In this document: in pieces, positions 7,942 through 16,659 of the stretch | Layout: each line of letters begins with the position of its first letter | How positions within the stretch are numbered: position 1 is the stretch's first letter | Source of the DNA: Streptomyces albireticuli | GTDB taxonomy: Bacteria > Actinomycetota > Actinomycetes > Streptomycetales > Streptomycetaceae | Direction of reading: 5' to 3' | Assembly (NCBI RefSeq): GCF_002192455.1 | Contig: NZ_CP021744.1 | Location: forward strand, 7,836,501-7,900,500 | Length of the DNA stretch: 64,000 nt | Position numbers and translations under genes: made by a program | The notes under the pieces: model-generated | What the model saw: the letters and a program-made list of their open reading frames with translations, nothing else | What the model was told of the DNA's origin: nothing | The model's database searches: none

Positions 7942-8823
7942 ATGGCGGTGAAGAAGACCCCTCGGACCGGGCGGCAGCCGGCTGCCGGACCGCGACCGTC
8001 CGCCGAGAAGAACTCCTGCGGCCGGCCGGGCAAGGACGAGGAGCTCCATGTCTGCATGGGCCTCAACTCCTGTGCGGGCCAGGACGTCAGCGGGAACGCC
8101 ACCATGGCCGGCACGGGCGAGTGCGCCACGGTGCAGCACGTGTGCCACGGCGAGGGAGCCTGCCGCGGTCAGGGCGGATGCGGGTACGCGGGAGACGACT
8201 TCGAACAGTTCCACCCGGGCGAACAGGCGTGCCGGTACAACGGCAGCTGCGCCAGCCCCATCAACGAGAGCCGGGTCTTCTCCGGCGGCCCGCTGAAGGG
8301 CAGGAGCGTCTGGCAGCAGGCGCGCCACCTCTTCGAGGCCAGGATGTACGCGGCGGGCAAGGCGTTCGGCCCGGCACCCGGGCAGGGCGTCCACGACACC
8401 TACTTCCCCGAGTACGACCGCCTCGTGGCCCCGCGGCCCGGTGCTTCCGACAAGGCGGCCAGCCTGTTCCGCTCGTCGGGCGACAACCCCCGCTGCCACG
8501 CGGACGTACGCTTCCCCGACCTCCAGGCCATCGCGCGGAACAGCGCGGGCAGGCACCTTCCGGGTGTCCAGGTCACGTTCACCATTCCGGCGGACGCGTC
8601 GGCCGTCCTGTACTTCAAGCCGGAGGGGCAGAAACCGGGCAGCACCTGCAAAGTCCTGACCGACGACAAGGGCGTGGCCACCGCCGCACCGCTCTACGCC
8701 GGTCACACCAGCCCCGCGGACCAGTGGGTGACCGTCACCGCCAGTACCCCCGCCCCGCCCCCGGCCGACACGGCGACGTGCGACTTCCACGTGACGGTCC
8801 TGGCGCCCGAGGAGACGTCATAG
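7942..8823 (+). CDS. cysteine-rich protein, probable MNIO-modified precursor
   Basis: A 293-residue protein of no recognised enzyme family. After a Lys/Arg/Pro-rich start, residues 26-103 carry nine cysteines, several in repeated C-x5-C units: CMGLNSC (38-44), CHGEGACRGQGGC (68-80) and CRYNGSC (97-103), plus SCAGQ and GECAT segments like those of bufferin-type precursors. A helical part follows (RSVWQQARHLFEARMYAAG). The last 100 residues look like an Ig-like beta domain (GVQVTFTIPADASAVLYF) with two more cysteines. No signal peptide is evident. It sits 23 bases before the DUF692 gene, so by context it is the likely substrate whose cysteines are oxidatively modified. It could instead be a metal-binding or structural protein. 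Confidence 0.65.
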   Translation: MAVKKTPRTGRQPAAGPRPSAEKNSCGRPGKDEELHVCMGLNSCAGQDVSGNATMAGTGECATVQHVCHGEGACRGQGGCGYAGDDFEQFHPGEQACRYNGSCASPINESRVFSGGPLKGRSVWQQARHLFEARMYAAGKAFGPAPGQGVHDTYFPEYDRLVAPRPGASDKAASLFRSSGDNPRCHADVRFPDLQAIARNSAGRHLPGVQVTFTIPADASAVLYFKPEGQKPGSTCKVLTDDKGVATAAPLYAGHTSPADQWVTVTASTPAPPPADTATCDFHVTVLAPEETS

Positions 8824-8846
8824 CGCCGCGGGAGGCGGCCGGAACG

Positions 8847-9701
8847 GTGGTACGGACCGGTGGCACGGCCCCGCACCTCGGGTTCGGGCTCGGCCTCCGC
8901 GGGCCGCACATCCCCTATGTCCGCGCGCACCGGCCGCCTGTCGACTTCTTCGAGATCATCTCCGAGAACTACCTCGACCCCCGCTCCGACCGCCGCCGCG
9001 TCCTGGACGAGATCGCCGAGCACTACCCGATCGTCCTGCACGGGGTGTCGCTGTCGATCGGCAGCACCGACCCGCTCGACCGCGACTACCTGAGCCGGCT
9101 GAAGCGACTGGCGGACGCGGTGGACACCCCTTGGGTGTCGGACCACGTGTGCTGGACCGGCGTGCTCGGTGTACACACCCACGACCTGCTGCCGATCCCC
9201 TTCACCGAGGAGGCGCTGGCACACGTCGTACGGCGCGCCCGCACGGTCCAGGACGCCCTGGAGCGCCCGCTCGTCCTGGAGAACCCCAGCAGCTACGTCG
9301 AGTTCCGCGCGTCGACCCTCACCGAGTGGGAGTTCCTGGGCCGGCTGGCGGAGGAGGCCGACTGCGGTCTGCTGCTGGACGTCAACAACGTCCAGGTCTC
9401 CGCCGTCAACCACGGCTTCGACCCGGAGACGTACCTCACGTCCCTGCCGCACCACCGGGTGACACAGATGCACCTGGCCGGGCACACCGACTACGGGACG
9501 CACCTCATCGACACCCACGACGCCGAGGTACCCGGCCGGGTCTGGGAGCTGTACCGGCTCGCCGTGCGGCTCACCGGAGGAGCCGCCACCGTCATCGAAC
9601 GCGACGACGGCCTCCCGCCCTTCCGCGTCCTGGAGGCCGAACTCGACCGGGCGAGGTCGGTGGCGGCCACCGCCGGGACGGAGGCCGGTCGCCGTGGATG
9701 A
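8847..9701 (+). CDS. DUF692 / MNIO multinuclear iron oxidative enzyme
   Basis: A 284-residue TIM-barrel enzyme of the MNIO family (BufB/MbnB/HvfB relatives), which oxidatively rearranges Cys or other side chains of peptide substrates. Conserved ligand motifs are all visible: LHGVSLSIGS (near residue 65), SDHVCW, LENPSSY, DVNNV, MHLAGHTD, DTHD and ERDD. I chose GTG 8847 because GGGAGG lies 11 bases upstream and the protein then begins just before the canonical LGFGLGLR. The frame is open much further upstream but only as a shadow of the Cys-rich gene. The stop overlaps the next start (9694), coupling it to its DUF2063 partner. It acts in the cytoplasm. Confidence 0.9.
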   Translation: MVRTGGTAPHLGFGLGLRGPHIPYVRAHRPPVDFFEIISENYLDPRSDRRRVLDEIAEHYPIVLHGVSLSIGSTDPLDRDYLSRLKRLADAVDTPWVSDHVCWTGVLGVHTHDLLPIPFTEEALAHVVRRARTVQDALERPLVLENPSSYVEFRASTLTEWEFLGRLAEEADCGLLLDVNNVQVSAVNHGFDPETYLTSLPHHRVTQMHLAGHTDYGTHLIDTHDAEVPGRVWELYRLAVRLTGGAATVIERDDGLPPFRVLEAELDRARSVAATAGTEAGRRG

Positions 9702-10368
9702 CGTCCCGCGCTCACTCGTGGAGATACAGGAGTGGATGCAGGCCGCGCTCCTGTCGCCGGGCCGCGCCCCGCACCTGGCCGAGGTGTTCACCGCGTCCGC
9801 CACGCAGTCGGCCGAGGAGCGCTTCCGCGTCTACCACCGCGGCTACCGCCTCCGGCTGCTGCGCTGCCTGCGGCAGCGGTACCCCGCGATGTCGCACCTG
9901 CTGGGCCGGGAGCTCTTCGAACGGTTCGCCCTGGACTACCTGGACGCGAACCCTTCGCGCTCCCCGGTCCTGGACACCCTTGGCGACGACTTCCCGGACC
10001 ACCTGGCCCGTACCCGCCCGGACACCGGCGACGGCGGGCCGCCCGAGGTGTGGATCGACCTGCTGATCGATCTGGCCCGGTTCGAGCGCGACTTCACCGC
10101 CGTCCTCGACGGGCCCGACAGCGTTGACGACGGTCCCGTCGGCGGAACCGGCAGCGGTGACGGCGGGGGCGCGCGGCTCTTCGAGGCCCGCTTCCCCGTC
10201 CACCGGTACGCGGCCGCCGTCCGCCACGGGCAGGACCCGGAACCGCCCGGCGCCGAGCCGGTCCGGCTCTCGCTGACCCGCCGCGACGGCACCGTCGTCG
10301 TCCACGACCTGACCGACGCCGGCCACCGGGCCCCGCGCGCGACGGCCCGGCCGTCCACGGCCGCCTGA
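9694..10368 (+). CDS. DUF2063 (HvfC/BufC-like) MNIO partner protein
   Basis: A 224-residue protein whose first 105 residues match the DUF2063 domain: FRVYHRGYRLRLLRCLRQRY and PSRSPVLDTLGDDFPDHL are characteristic. In bufferin-type systems this protein binds the MNIO enzyme and presents the precursor. The second half is shorter and more divergent than in typical BufC proteins and carries a Gly/Asp-rich linker (GGTGSGDGGG) before a beta-rich end. The GTG start at 9694 overlaps the MNIO stop by eight bases, supporting an enzyme-partner complex. Confidence 0.85.
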   Translation: MDDVPRSLVEIQEWMQAALLSPGRAPHLAEVFTASATQSAEERFRVYHRGYRLRLLRCLRQRYPAMSHLLGRELFERFALDYLDANPSRSPVLDTLGDDFPDHLARTRPDTGDGGPPEVWIDLLIDLARFERDFTAVLDGPDSVDDGPVGGTGSGDGGGARLFEARFPVHRYAAAVRHGQDPEPPGAEPVRLSLTRRDGTVVVHDLTDAGHRAPRATARPSTAA

Positions 10369-10389
10369 CGTCCGTACTGGAGGATCTCC

Positions 10390-11619
10390 ATGCCCCACCT
10401 CACGAAGCGCTCGGCCGTCCGGACGGCCGACGGCATCACCACCCTCGACGAACTCGCCCAGCACCTGGCCGACGCGGCCCGCATCGAACTGTCCACCATC
10501 CCGCCCTGCCTCACCGCCGCGTACTCCATCAAGACGTCGGGCTACTCCCAGTGGGCCCAGGGCCTCTCGGCGCAGCGCACCCTCATCGGCATCGCGATCG
10601 AGGAAATGCTGCACATGGCCCTGGTGCGGAACGTCATGGCCGGCACCGGCTGCGAAAAGGTCGACGGACAGCCGTTCCGCTTCTACGACCAGCACAACAT
10701 TCCCGTCTACCCCGGTGACATGCTCCATCGCGTCCCGAAGCTCACCCTGCACAAGCAGCGCGTCTCGACGGCCGCCGTGGAGGGCTTCATGGAGGTCGAA
10801 CTCCCCGAGAGCATGGTGACGCGGGGCTCCAAGACGGAAGGGGACACGTACCACACGCTCAGCGAACTGTACGACGAGATCGGCAAGGGCATCGTCACGC
10901 TGAACGACCAGATCCCGTGGAACCAGGGCGAAGCCTGGAAGCGGCAGTACTTACGCGGCTACTGGAACCAGTGGGGCGGCCCGCCCAAGCCCCTCCCGGT
11001 CATCGACCAGGGGAGCGCCCTGGACGCCCTCTACGTCATCGTGGAGCAGGGCGAGGGCGCCCCCGACGAGCAGGAGGACTCCCACTACCAGAAGTTCACC
11101 CGCGTCCGGGACGGCCTCTACGGCATCGGCGTCGTCGTGGACGACAACGGTCAGCAGAAGTTCACCATCGACGGGGACGAGGCCGTCTGGCCCGTGACGA
11201 CGGATGCCACGGCGGACTCGTTCACCGGTCCGCTCAAGACACTGGCCCAGCTCTCGGACGCCGCCTACAGCTACGTCCTGGCACTGCTGGACCAGCTCTA
11301 CGCCACCCCGGCGGACGACCCCGCCCCCCGTACGCCGAATCCCACCTCCAAGAGGTACGCCCTGGAGCGGGGCTTCGTCGCCGCGATGCAAGGAGTCCTC
11401 TCTTCCGTCGCCGGCATCCTCGTCGGCACCCCGGTCGGTGACGGGAAGAACGCCGCCCCCACGTTCGGCTACTACCCCTTCGGCCCGAAGCCCAAGGAGG
11501 ACCTCATCTCCCTGTGCACCGATCCGAAGCTGATGGCGGCGTACCCCCAACTGGGCGGGACCGACGGCGTCCTGCACCAGATCAACCTGCTCCCCGACAT
11601 CGGCCTCCAGGGCAGCTGA
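10390..11619 (+). CDS. VioB/iminophenyl-pyruvate dimer synthase-like ferritin-domain protein
   Basis: A 409-residue protein with a ferritin-like di-iron domain of the VioB/RebD-associated type. ARIELSTIPPCLTAAYSI and IAIEEMLHMALVRNVM supply the Glu and ExxH ligands expected in the first helices, and a later helix pair (SDAAYSYVLALLDQLY) completes the bundle. RBS GGAGGATCTCC precedes the ATG. It ends the MNIO operon. Codon 188 is TTA (10951-10953), so full expression of the operon's last product should depend on the bldA leucyl-tRNA. The likely role is an oxidative step on the same substrate, or on the amine made by the first gene; the exact reaction is unknown. Confidence 0.75.
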   Translation: MPHLTKRSAVRTADGITTLDELAQHLADAARIELSTIPPCLTAAYSIKTSGYSQWAQGLSAQRTLIGIAIEEMLHMALVRNVMAGTGCEKVDGQPFRFYDQHNIPVYPGDMLHRVPKLTLHKQRVSTAAVEGFMEVELPESMVTRGSKTEGDTYHTLSELYDEIGKGIVTLNDQIPWNQGEAWKRQYLRGYWNQWGGPPKPLPVIDQGSALDALYVIVEQGEGAPDEQEDSHYQKFTRVRDGLYGIGVVVDDNGQQKFTIDGDEAVWPVTTDATADSFTGPLKTLAQLSDAAYSYVLALLDQLYATPADDPAPRTPNPTSKRYALERGFVAAMQGVLSSVAGILVGTPVGDGKNAAPTFGYYPFGPKPKEDLISLCTDPKLMAAYPQLGGTDGVLHQINLLPDIGLQGS

Positions 11620-11640
11620 TCTCTGAGCCGAGGTGTATTT

Positions 11641-11674
11641 GCGACTTCCCTTCCGCGCCTGGGAGGGAAGTCGC
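11641..11674. terminator. hairpin between convergent genes
   Basis: Arms GCGACTTCCCTTCC (11641-11654) and GGGAGGGAAGTCGC (11661-11674) pair with one mismatch around a six-base loop. It lies 22 bases after the last gene of the MNIO operon and faces a convergent gene, fitting a bidirectional terminator. Confidence 0.65.
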
Positions 11675-11726
11675 AGCCGATTCCGGCACGGGGGCCGGAT
11701 GCCGGTTGACTCGCGTCGAGTGACCT

Positions 11727-12269
11727 CTACGACCAGACCGCGAGGATGTCGAGCACCGCATCCGCCGCCGTCCCGGCACCGCCGCCGCTCTCCGACTGCT
11801 TCCCACCCGTGCCGAGGCCCACGGCCAACACGTAGCCGAGGGCGGCCTCGGCGGGCAGGACCTTGGAGGCGCTGCGCCACGTGACCGGGGTGACGTGTCC
11901 GCCGCCGGGGGAGACGCGGAGTCTGCCGAGGAGGACCTTGTCCCGCATGAGACGGCTACGCGTCTCGTCGTCGGGGACGAGACGGTACGTCCGCCCGCCT
12001 TCGGGTAAGCGCACGGTGTAGGTGCGGCGGTTCACGTACCCCCTGCTCAGGGCCGGCGGCTCACCCTCGCCGTCGAGGGTGAGGGCGAGCGAGTCGGGGT
12101 CGGTGGTGCCTATGGGCGGCCATGACGTGGGCACTGTGCCGGGGACACGGCGCAGCGTCGTCCGGGGCAGCCGGCCACCACTGACCTCGACGGAGCCCTC
12201 ACCGGTGTCCAGGACGATGGTGAGGTCCCCGAAGACGGGGTCCTCGACGGTGACGGTGATCCGGCCCAT
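11727..12269 (-). CDS. hypothetical protein with a TTA codon
   Basis: A 180-residue protein I do not recognise. It is beta-rich in the first 130 residues (GRITVTVEDPVFGDLTIVLD, RTYTVRLPEGGRTYRLVPDD) with no signal peptide. A small helical, Gly-rich C-terminus follows (AALGYVLAVGLGTGG). The leucine codon at 12006-12008 is TTA, marking it as developmentally controlled through bldA. It stands alone, convergent with the MNIO operon, and may have nothing to do with it. Confidence 0.65.
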   Translation of the reverse strand: MGRITVTVEDPVFGDLTIVLDTGEGSVEVSGGRLPRTTLRRVPGTVPTSWPPIGTTDPDSLALTLDGEGEPPALSRGYVNRRTYTVRLPEGGRTYRLVPDDETRSRLMRDKVLLGRLRVSPGGGHVTPVTWRSASKVLPAEAALGYVLAVGLGTGGKQSESGGGAGTAADAVLDILAVWS

Positions 12270-12590
12270 GGTGCTCCTTCGCGTGCGGTGCGGCTGCCGA
12301 GGGGGCAGGCACCCTTAAATGATCATCGATATTCTCGCGGACGGACACGCCCCCGCGGACGGGCGGCCGTCACTCTCACCACCGTCCTCCCGCTTCGAGG
12401 CCGGCCCGTGAACGGCCTGGCAGCCCGGGGCGGGTCGATGCCGTGATCACACCACCATTTCGGCAAGGGCTTCCCGATCCTTGTCGGTTACGGCAGCGCG
12501 AGCTCCTGGAGGTGGGCGGTCGCGCCGAGACCGCGAAGCCGCTGAAGGCCGGTCGCCGCGTTCGGCGGGGAGACCGGCGCACAGGAGGGG
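12270..12590. other. 321-base intergenic region
   Basis: Contains the promoter of the hypothetical gene at its left end. On the minus strand, a reading ending at 12447 (final residues LAEMVV) looks like a decayed 3' end of some gene, but it is too short and interrupted to name. Nothing else is seen. Confidence 0.35.
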
Positions 12591-13391
12591 CTACAGCGCG
12601 GTCGCTTCCAGGATCAGTGCCTGCGGTGCGCGGAGGTACGCGGACCAGTAGGCGTCCCCGAGGAGTTCCCGGCCTCGGGGTGACACGGCCATAGGTGTCC
12701 AGGCCGTGCCGGCGAACCCTGCCGCGCGGGCGGCTCTTTCGTAGGTGTCGCGCGACCACCAGTGCGCGGTGACGTGCAACCGGCCGCCGCTGGGGAGGGT
12801 CGCGTCCAGGGTGACGGGGGCGCCTTCCCGCTCGTCCGGCTGCGTCAGGGTGAAGCCGTACGGGGCGTAGTAGGCGGTGCCCCGCCCGTAGTCCGGGTTC
12901 AGCGTGACGGCGACGAGGCGGCCTCCGGTGGGACGCAGCGCGCGGCGTGCCGTGGTGAGGACGGCGGTCAGCTCCCGCTCGGAGCGGGCGTAGCACAGGA
13001 CGTAGACACTCAGGACGAGGTCGGCGGTGCCTTCGGCGCCGTCCGTGACCGGCCGGGTGGCGTCGGCGCGCACGTACCGGGCGCCGACCGGTCGTGCTCG
13101 TTCGACGGCCCGTGCCGTGGCGAGCATGCCCGCGGAGCAGTCGACGCCGGTGACGCGGGCCGCGCCCCAGGCCGCCAGGCGGCGGGTGTAGAGCCCCGAG
13201 CCGCATCCGAGGTCGAGGACGTCGAGGCCCGTGACGTCGCCGACGGCCTTCCGGACCGAGTGGTGCTCCAGGTGTTCGCGGAACGGCAGCCGGGCGGATT
13301 CCTCGTAGAGACCGCCCAGGGCGTCGAAGGCGTCCGTCTCCTCGGTCGCGTCCACCACCGGGTTCAGGTGGCTTGTGCTCGGGTCGGCCAT
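12591..13391 (-). CDS. class I SAM-dependent methyltransferase
   Basis: A 266-residue Rossmann-fold methyltransferase. Motif I is LDVLDLGCGSGLYTRRLA near residue 58-75, the acidic motif II is TGVDCSAGMLATAR, and motif III/IV lies in TADLVLSVYVLCYA. It is third in a minus-strand operon after a cyclodipeptide synthase and a P450, seven bases from the P450 stop. By analogy with other CDPS clusters it probably N- or O-methylates the (P450-modified) diketopiperazine. The acceptor atom is not predictable from sequence. Confidence 0.85.
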   Translation of the reverse strand: MADPSTSHLNPVVDATEETDAFDALGGLYEESARLPFREHLEHHSVRKAVGDVTGLDVLDLGCGSGLYTRRLAAWGAARVTGVDCSAGMLATARAVERARPVGARYVRADATRPVTDGAEGTADLVLSVYVLCYARSERELTAVLTTARRALRPTGGRLVAVTLNPDYGRGTAYYAPYGFTLTQPDEREGAPVTLDATLPSGGRLHVTAHWWSRDTYERAARAAGFAGTAWTPMAVSPRGRELLGDAYWSAYLRAPQALILEATAL

Positions 13392-13398
13392 AAGGGGT

Positions 13399-14622
13399 TC
13401 ACCTCCAGACGACGGGGAGGGCGGCGGGCCGCACGAACATGGACGTGGTGTCCCAGGCGATCTCCCGGGGCGACACGGCGAGCTCCAGGCCGGGCAGCCG
13501 CTCGAACAGGGCGCGGTAGGCGAGGGTCAGAGCGGTACGTGCCTGGGCGGCGCCGAGGCAGTAGTGGGGGCCCGCCCCGAAGGTGGGGTCGGCGTTCTCC
13601 CGCCGCTGGACGTCGAACCGGGCGGGGTCGCGGTAGTGGGCGGGGTCCCAGGTGGCGCCGAGCATCGTGGCGCATACGGCGTCGCCCTCCCGGATGAGGG
13701 TGCCGTGCAGTTCGACGTCCTCCACGGCGACGCGCGGCAGCCCGAGGACGCCGTTGTGGTGGTAGCGCAGCACCTCCTCGACCGCGCCCGGCCACAGGGC
13801 CGGGTCCGCGAGGCAGCGCAGGAGCTGTCCACGGTGGAGCAGGAGCGTCAGGGGGCCGGTGGCCATGGGGGAGACCAGCGATTCCACGCCGGTGACGAGG
13901 AGGTAGGAGGCCGTCCCGTGGAGCTCCTCCTCGGTGATGACGCCGGCCTCGTAGGCCGTCAGAAGCGCGCCCAGGGGGTCGTCGCGGCCGGACGGATCAG
14001 CGCGGCGAAGGCCGACGGCCCGCCGCGTGAAGTCGCTGACGGCCGCGGTCGCGGCGGCCACGTCCGCGCTGTCGTCGGCGAAGCTCATCTGCGCGGCGAA
14101 CCCCGCCGCGGCCTCTTCCCACAGCTGCCGGGGAATCCGCAGGAGCGCGCAGGCCAGCATGGGTGGGAGGGGCGCGGCGAAGGCCTCCATGAGGTCGCGG
14201 GGGTTGGGGCCGCGGGCCACCTTGTCGAGAGCCTCGCCGACCAGCGCGCGGATCACCGGCCGGCAACGCGCGGCCGCCGTGCGCGTGTAGTAGGGGGCGA
14301 GCACCTGGCGGACCCGGGTGTGGTCGGGCGGGTCGAGGTTGAAGAGGGAACCGGGCACGGCGGTGACGTCCTCGCCGACCACCCGGGGAGCCCCCGCGAA
14401 GGCGAGCCCGCGCGAGAAGCGCCGGTCGGCCAGGACGGAGCGGATGTCGTCCCCGCGCGTGAGCATCCAGGCCCGTGCCCCCGACGGCAACAGGACGGGG
14501 CAGACCGGCCGGTGGGCCCGCGCCCAGTGGACGACGGGCGGCGGCGTGCCCATGGGGCCGAGGGCGAACGGGTAGCGCAGCGGCAGGGAAGGCGCGGTCG
14601 ACGGCATCGGCAGGACGGTCAC
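13399..14622 (-). CDS. cytochrome P450 of the cyclodipeptide cluster
   Basis: A 407-residue bacterial P450. The heme-cysteine loop is FGAGPHYCLGAAQAR, the ExxR motif is in AVEEVLRYHHNG, and the I-helix reads LVTGVESLV, so Glu-Ser replaces the usual acid-Thr pair. That variation occurs in P450s doing coupling chemistry as well as hydroxylation. GTG 14622 was chosen because it overlaps the CDPS stop in a GTGA; an ATG at 14607 is the alternative. Partner P450s in CDPS clusters dimerise, hydroxylate, or couple diketopiperazines to nucleobases. Which applies here is open. Confidence 0.88.
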   Translation of the reverse strand: MTVLPMPSTAPSLPLRYPFALGPMGTPPPVVHWARAHRPVCPVLLPSGARAWMLTRGDDIRSVLADRRFSRGLAFAGAPRVVGEDVTAVPGSLFNLDPPDHTRVRQVLAPYYTRTAAARCRPVIRALVGEALDKVARGPNPRDLMEAFAAPLPPMLACALLRIPRQLWEEAAAGFAAQMSFADDSADVAAATAAVSDFTRRAVGLRRADPSGRDDPLGALLTAYEAGVITEEELHGTASYLLVTGVESLVSPMATGPLTLLLHRGQLLRCLADPALWPGAVEEVLRYHHNGVLGLPRVAVEDVELHGTLIREGDAVCATMLGATWDPAHYRDPARFDVQRRENADPTFGAGPHYCLGAAQARTALTLAYRALFERLPGLELAVSPREIAWDTTSMFVRPAALPVVWR

Positions 14623-15401
14623 AGAGCCGCGGCCCTCCGACGCCGTGCGCCCCGTGCGTCTCCCGCCGCGTCGCCGGGGGACGCCCGCCCAGCGGGTGCG
14701 ACGACGACGAAGCCCTGCCCCGGGGCGGGCCGCAGCGCGGAGTCGTCCTGGAGGAGGGACTCCATGAGCGGTGTGCGCCGGTGGTAGACGAGGACCGAGG
14801 AGGAGACGCCGAAGATCCCGGGCGAGTCGAGCATGACCGGCAGCTCCGCCCAGGCATACCGGGCCGCGGTGTCCAGTCGCTCCTCGGACAGCCCCGGTTC
14901 CCGCTCCGGCTCGGGCCGCGACGCGGTCCGCGCGTGCGCGGCGAGCGCTCCGGCGACGGCGGAACGGCCAACGGCCCGGCACACCGCCCGGACGCCCGGG
15001 TCCTGGTGGTACGTGCGCTCCACCGTGCGACGAAGCCGCAGGTATCGCGGCCGTGCCGCCAGAGAGGTGCCCGTATGGACCCTGCCCTCACCGCACCCGG
15101 CCCGCAGAAGCGCGCGCTGCGCCGGCCCGCGGAGCTTCTTGACCGCCCGGCGCGCCCGCCCGACCGCCACGGCCGGTGCCACTCCGGCCGCGATCAGCGT
15201 GTAGGCCGCCTCGTAGCTCGGAATGAACACGTCCACCCTGCGGAAGGCGCCGGCGGCCCACTCCACCAGCGTCTCGACGCGCCGCGCCGTGAAGTAGCCG
15301 TTCCACGGTGACAGACCGATCAGGGCGTGCTCGGCCGCCATGAGGTGGCGCCCGCACTGTCCGGTGTAGGGGAGCGTGCGAAAAGGGGGTTCGGTCTCCA
15401 T
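14619..15401 (-). CDS. tRNA-dependent cyclodipeptide synthase (NYH type)
   Basis: A 260-residue CDPS, which uses two aminoacyl-tRNAs to make a cyclic dipeptide. The catalytic serine is Ser31 in HALIGLSPWNGYF (AlbC Ser37 equivalent). Tyr182 and Glu186 lie in RYAWAELP (AlbC Tyr178/Glu182). Asn34, Tyr206 and His207 (VLVYHRR) place it in the NYH subfamily. Basic residues on the helix GRARRAVKKLRG would bind tRNA. ATG 15401 gives the usual CDPS length. It is the first gene of the CDPS-P450-methyltransferase operon. The amino acids incorporated cannot be read reliably from sequence. Confidence 0.88.
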   Translation of the reverse strand: METEPPFRTLPYTGQCGRHLMAAEHALIGLSPWNGYFTARRVETLVEWAAGAFRRVDVFIPSYEAAYTLIAAGVAPAVAVGRARRAVKKLRGPAQRALLRAGCGEGRVHTGTSLAARPRYLRLRRTVERTYHQDPGVRAVCRAVGRSAVAGALAAHARTASRPEPEREPGLSEERLDTAARYAWAELPVMLDSPGIFGVSSSVLVYHRRTPLMESLLQDDSALRPAPGQGFVVVAPAGRASPGDAAGDARGARRRRAAAL

Positions 15402-15676
15402 GGGGCTCCGTGGGGTCTTCGTGGGTCTGGTGGGGTCTCCATGGCGGGGCGGACCGTCCCGATGACGCATTCCGAAGATCGCAGTCCGATGGGGAAATGG
15501 TGACGCAACGCCCACGTCAGGGGCCGCATCCCACGCCGGGTGGGCCCGGCCCGCGTGCCCCGGTCCGCCGCCGTTGGCGCATTCGGGTGGCTTCGCGCGC
15601 ATCCCGCGTACGGGGAAACGGGGCGGGAGACCTCTCAGAGAGCCGCGACAGGCGCACTTCGAGAAAGGAAACCGGC

Positions 15677-16210
15677 ATGCTGGGAGACAAACTGAACCCT
15701 GGGGAACTCGTCCGTTTCGGTGAAGGGCGCGGTGAATACCACCTGACCTCCCCTGCGGCCACCGCCCTCCAAGAGGCCGGGATCGTCCTGAAGGCGCTGT
15801 CGCCCGGCGAAGCGCACAGCAACGGGAACGGGGGAGTGTCGCTGCCCATCACCGGCGGGGACATCGACCCGGATCTCTCCCGGGGAAAGCTTCACTGCGA
15901 GGGCGGATTCGACTTCACCCACAGCGACGGCCGGAGGCTGGAGATCCGCGACCACTGGGCGGACGCGGCGACCTCGCGCTACTGCGCCACCGTCGCCGGG
16001 CGCGAAGTGCCCTGGCTCGCCTTCCGCCTGGACCCGCAGGCGCTGTCGCTGACTTCCGGCCGGCTCACGGCGAAACTCCCGGTCACGCTGACCGATGAGG
16101 GAGCCGCCCTGTTCACGGAGGTACTGGGCGCCTCCCCGGTCTCCCCGGGCGAGCACCTTTTCGACACGGAAGGTCAGGTCTCACTGGCGACGATGCCGTT
16201 GGGCCTCTGA
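15677..16210 (+). CDS. hypothetical beta-rich protein, possibly HtaA-like
   Basis: A 177-residue protein with RBS GAAAGGAA eight bases before ATG 15677. It is mostly beta strand. Stretches such as GGFDFTHSDGRRLEIRDHWA and LPVTLTDEGAALFTEVLGA recall the repeating unit of HtaA-type surface/heme-binding domains, but no signal peptide, cell-wall anchor or transmembrane segment is present. It is therefore not an export-type HtaA protein, and I give no function. It is divergent from the cyclodipeptide operon across a 275-base gap that must hold both promoters. Confidence 0.55.
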   Translation: MLGDKLNPGELVRFGEGRGEYHLTSPAATALQEAGIVLKALSPGEAHSNGNGGVSLPITGGDIDPDLSRGKLHCEGGFDFTHSDGRRLEIRDHWADAATSRYCATVAGREVPWLAFRLDPQALSLTSGRLTAKLPVTLTDEGAALFTEVLGASPVSPGEHLFDTEGQVSLATMPLGL

Positions 16211-16659
16211 CGGAGGCGGTCCTCCGAGGCAGCGGCGCTCGCTGTTCCGAGTGAACCGACAAGCGAGCTGCCGGAGGACGTCACGAGCGGGTGGGGGCGC
16301 TACGCGGCCCATCGCTTTCGGTCCCCGCGATCCGTTGCCGTGCGGGGCCGGTTCTCGTTGCTCAAGGAGACGAGGCCGACCGGTCGCCGGGCCCCACTGG
16401 GCCGGATGGCCGGTCTGTTCGTGGTCGGCCGCCGTCCCGACGGCAGCTTCCGGACCCGCCTGACCCGGGACCTCTCCTGCACCTGCCTGGGCGCGGCCCG
16501 CCGCTGACCGCGGCGGCTCACCGGGAAACCCGGCTCACCTGGACGTGAACACGGAAACATCGCCTTCACGTTCGAGGCGGCGGCAGGAAATACGCCCTGC
16601 CTAGCGTGCCCCGTGGCCGGCTGCCGGCCGTCGCAGCCACCGCACGCCCAGGAGACCGC
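16211..16659. other. 449-base intergenic region
   Basis: No supported gene. A GGAGA ribosome site at its right end serves the permease. The interior has only overlapping short frames with no family signal. Confidence 0.5.

Noticed and set aside
15677..16210. Cell-surface HtaA heme-uptake protein
   Set aside because: The strand pattern is similar, but there is no signal peptide, anchor or heme-uptake neighbour, so only a weak fold resemblance is reported.
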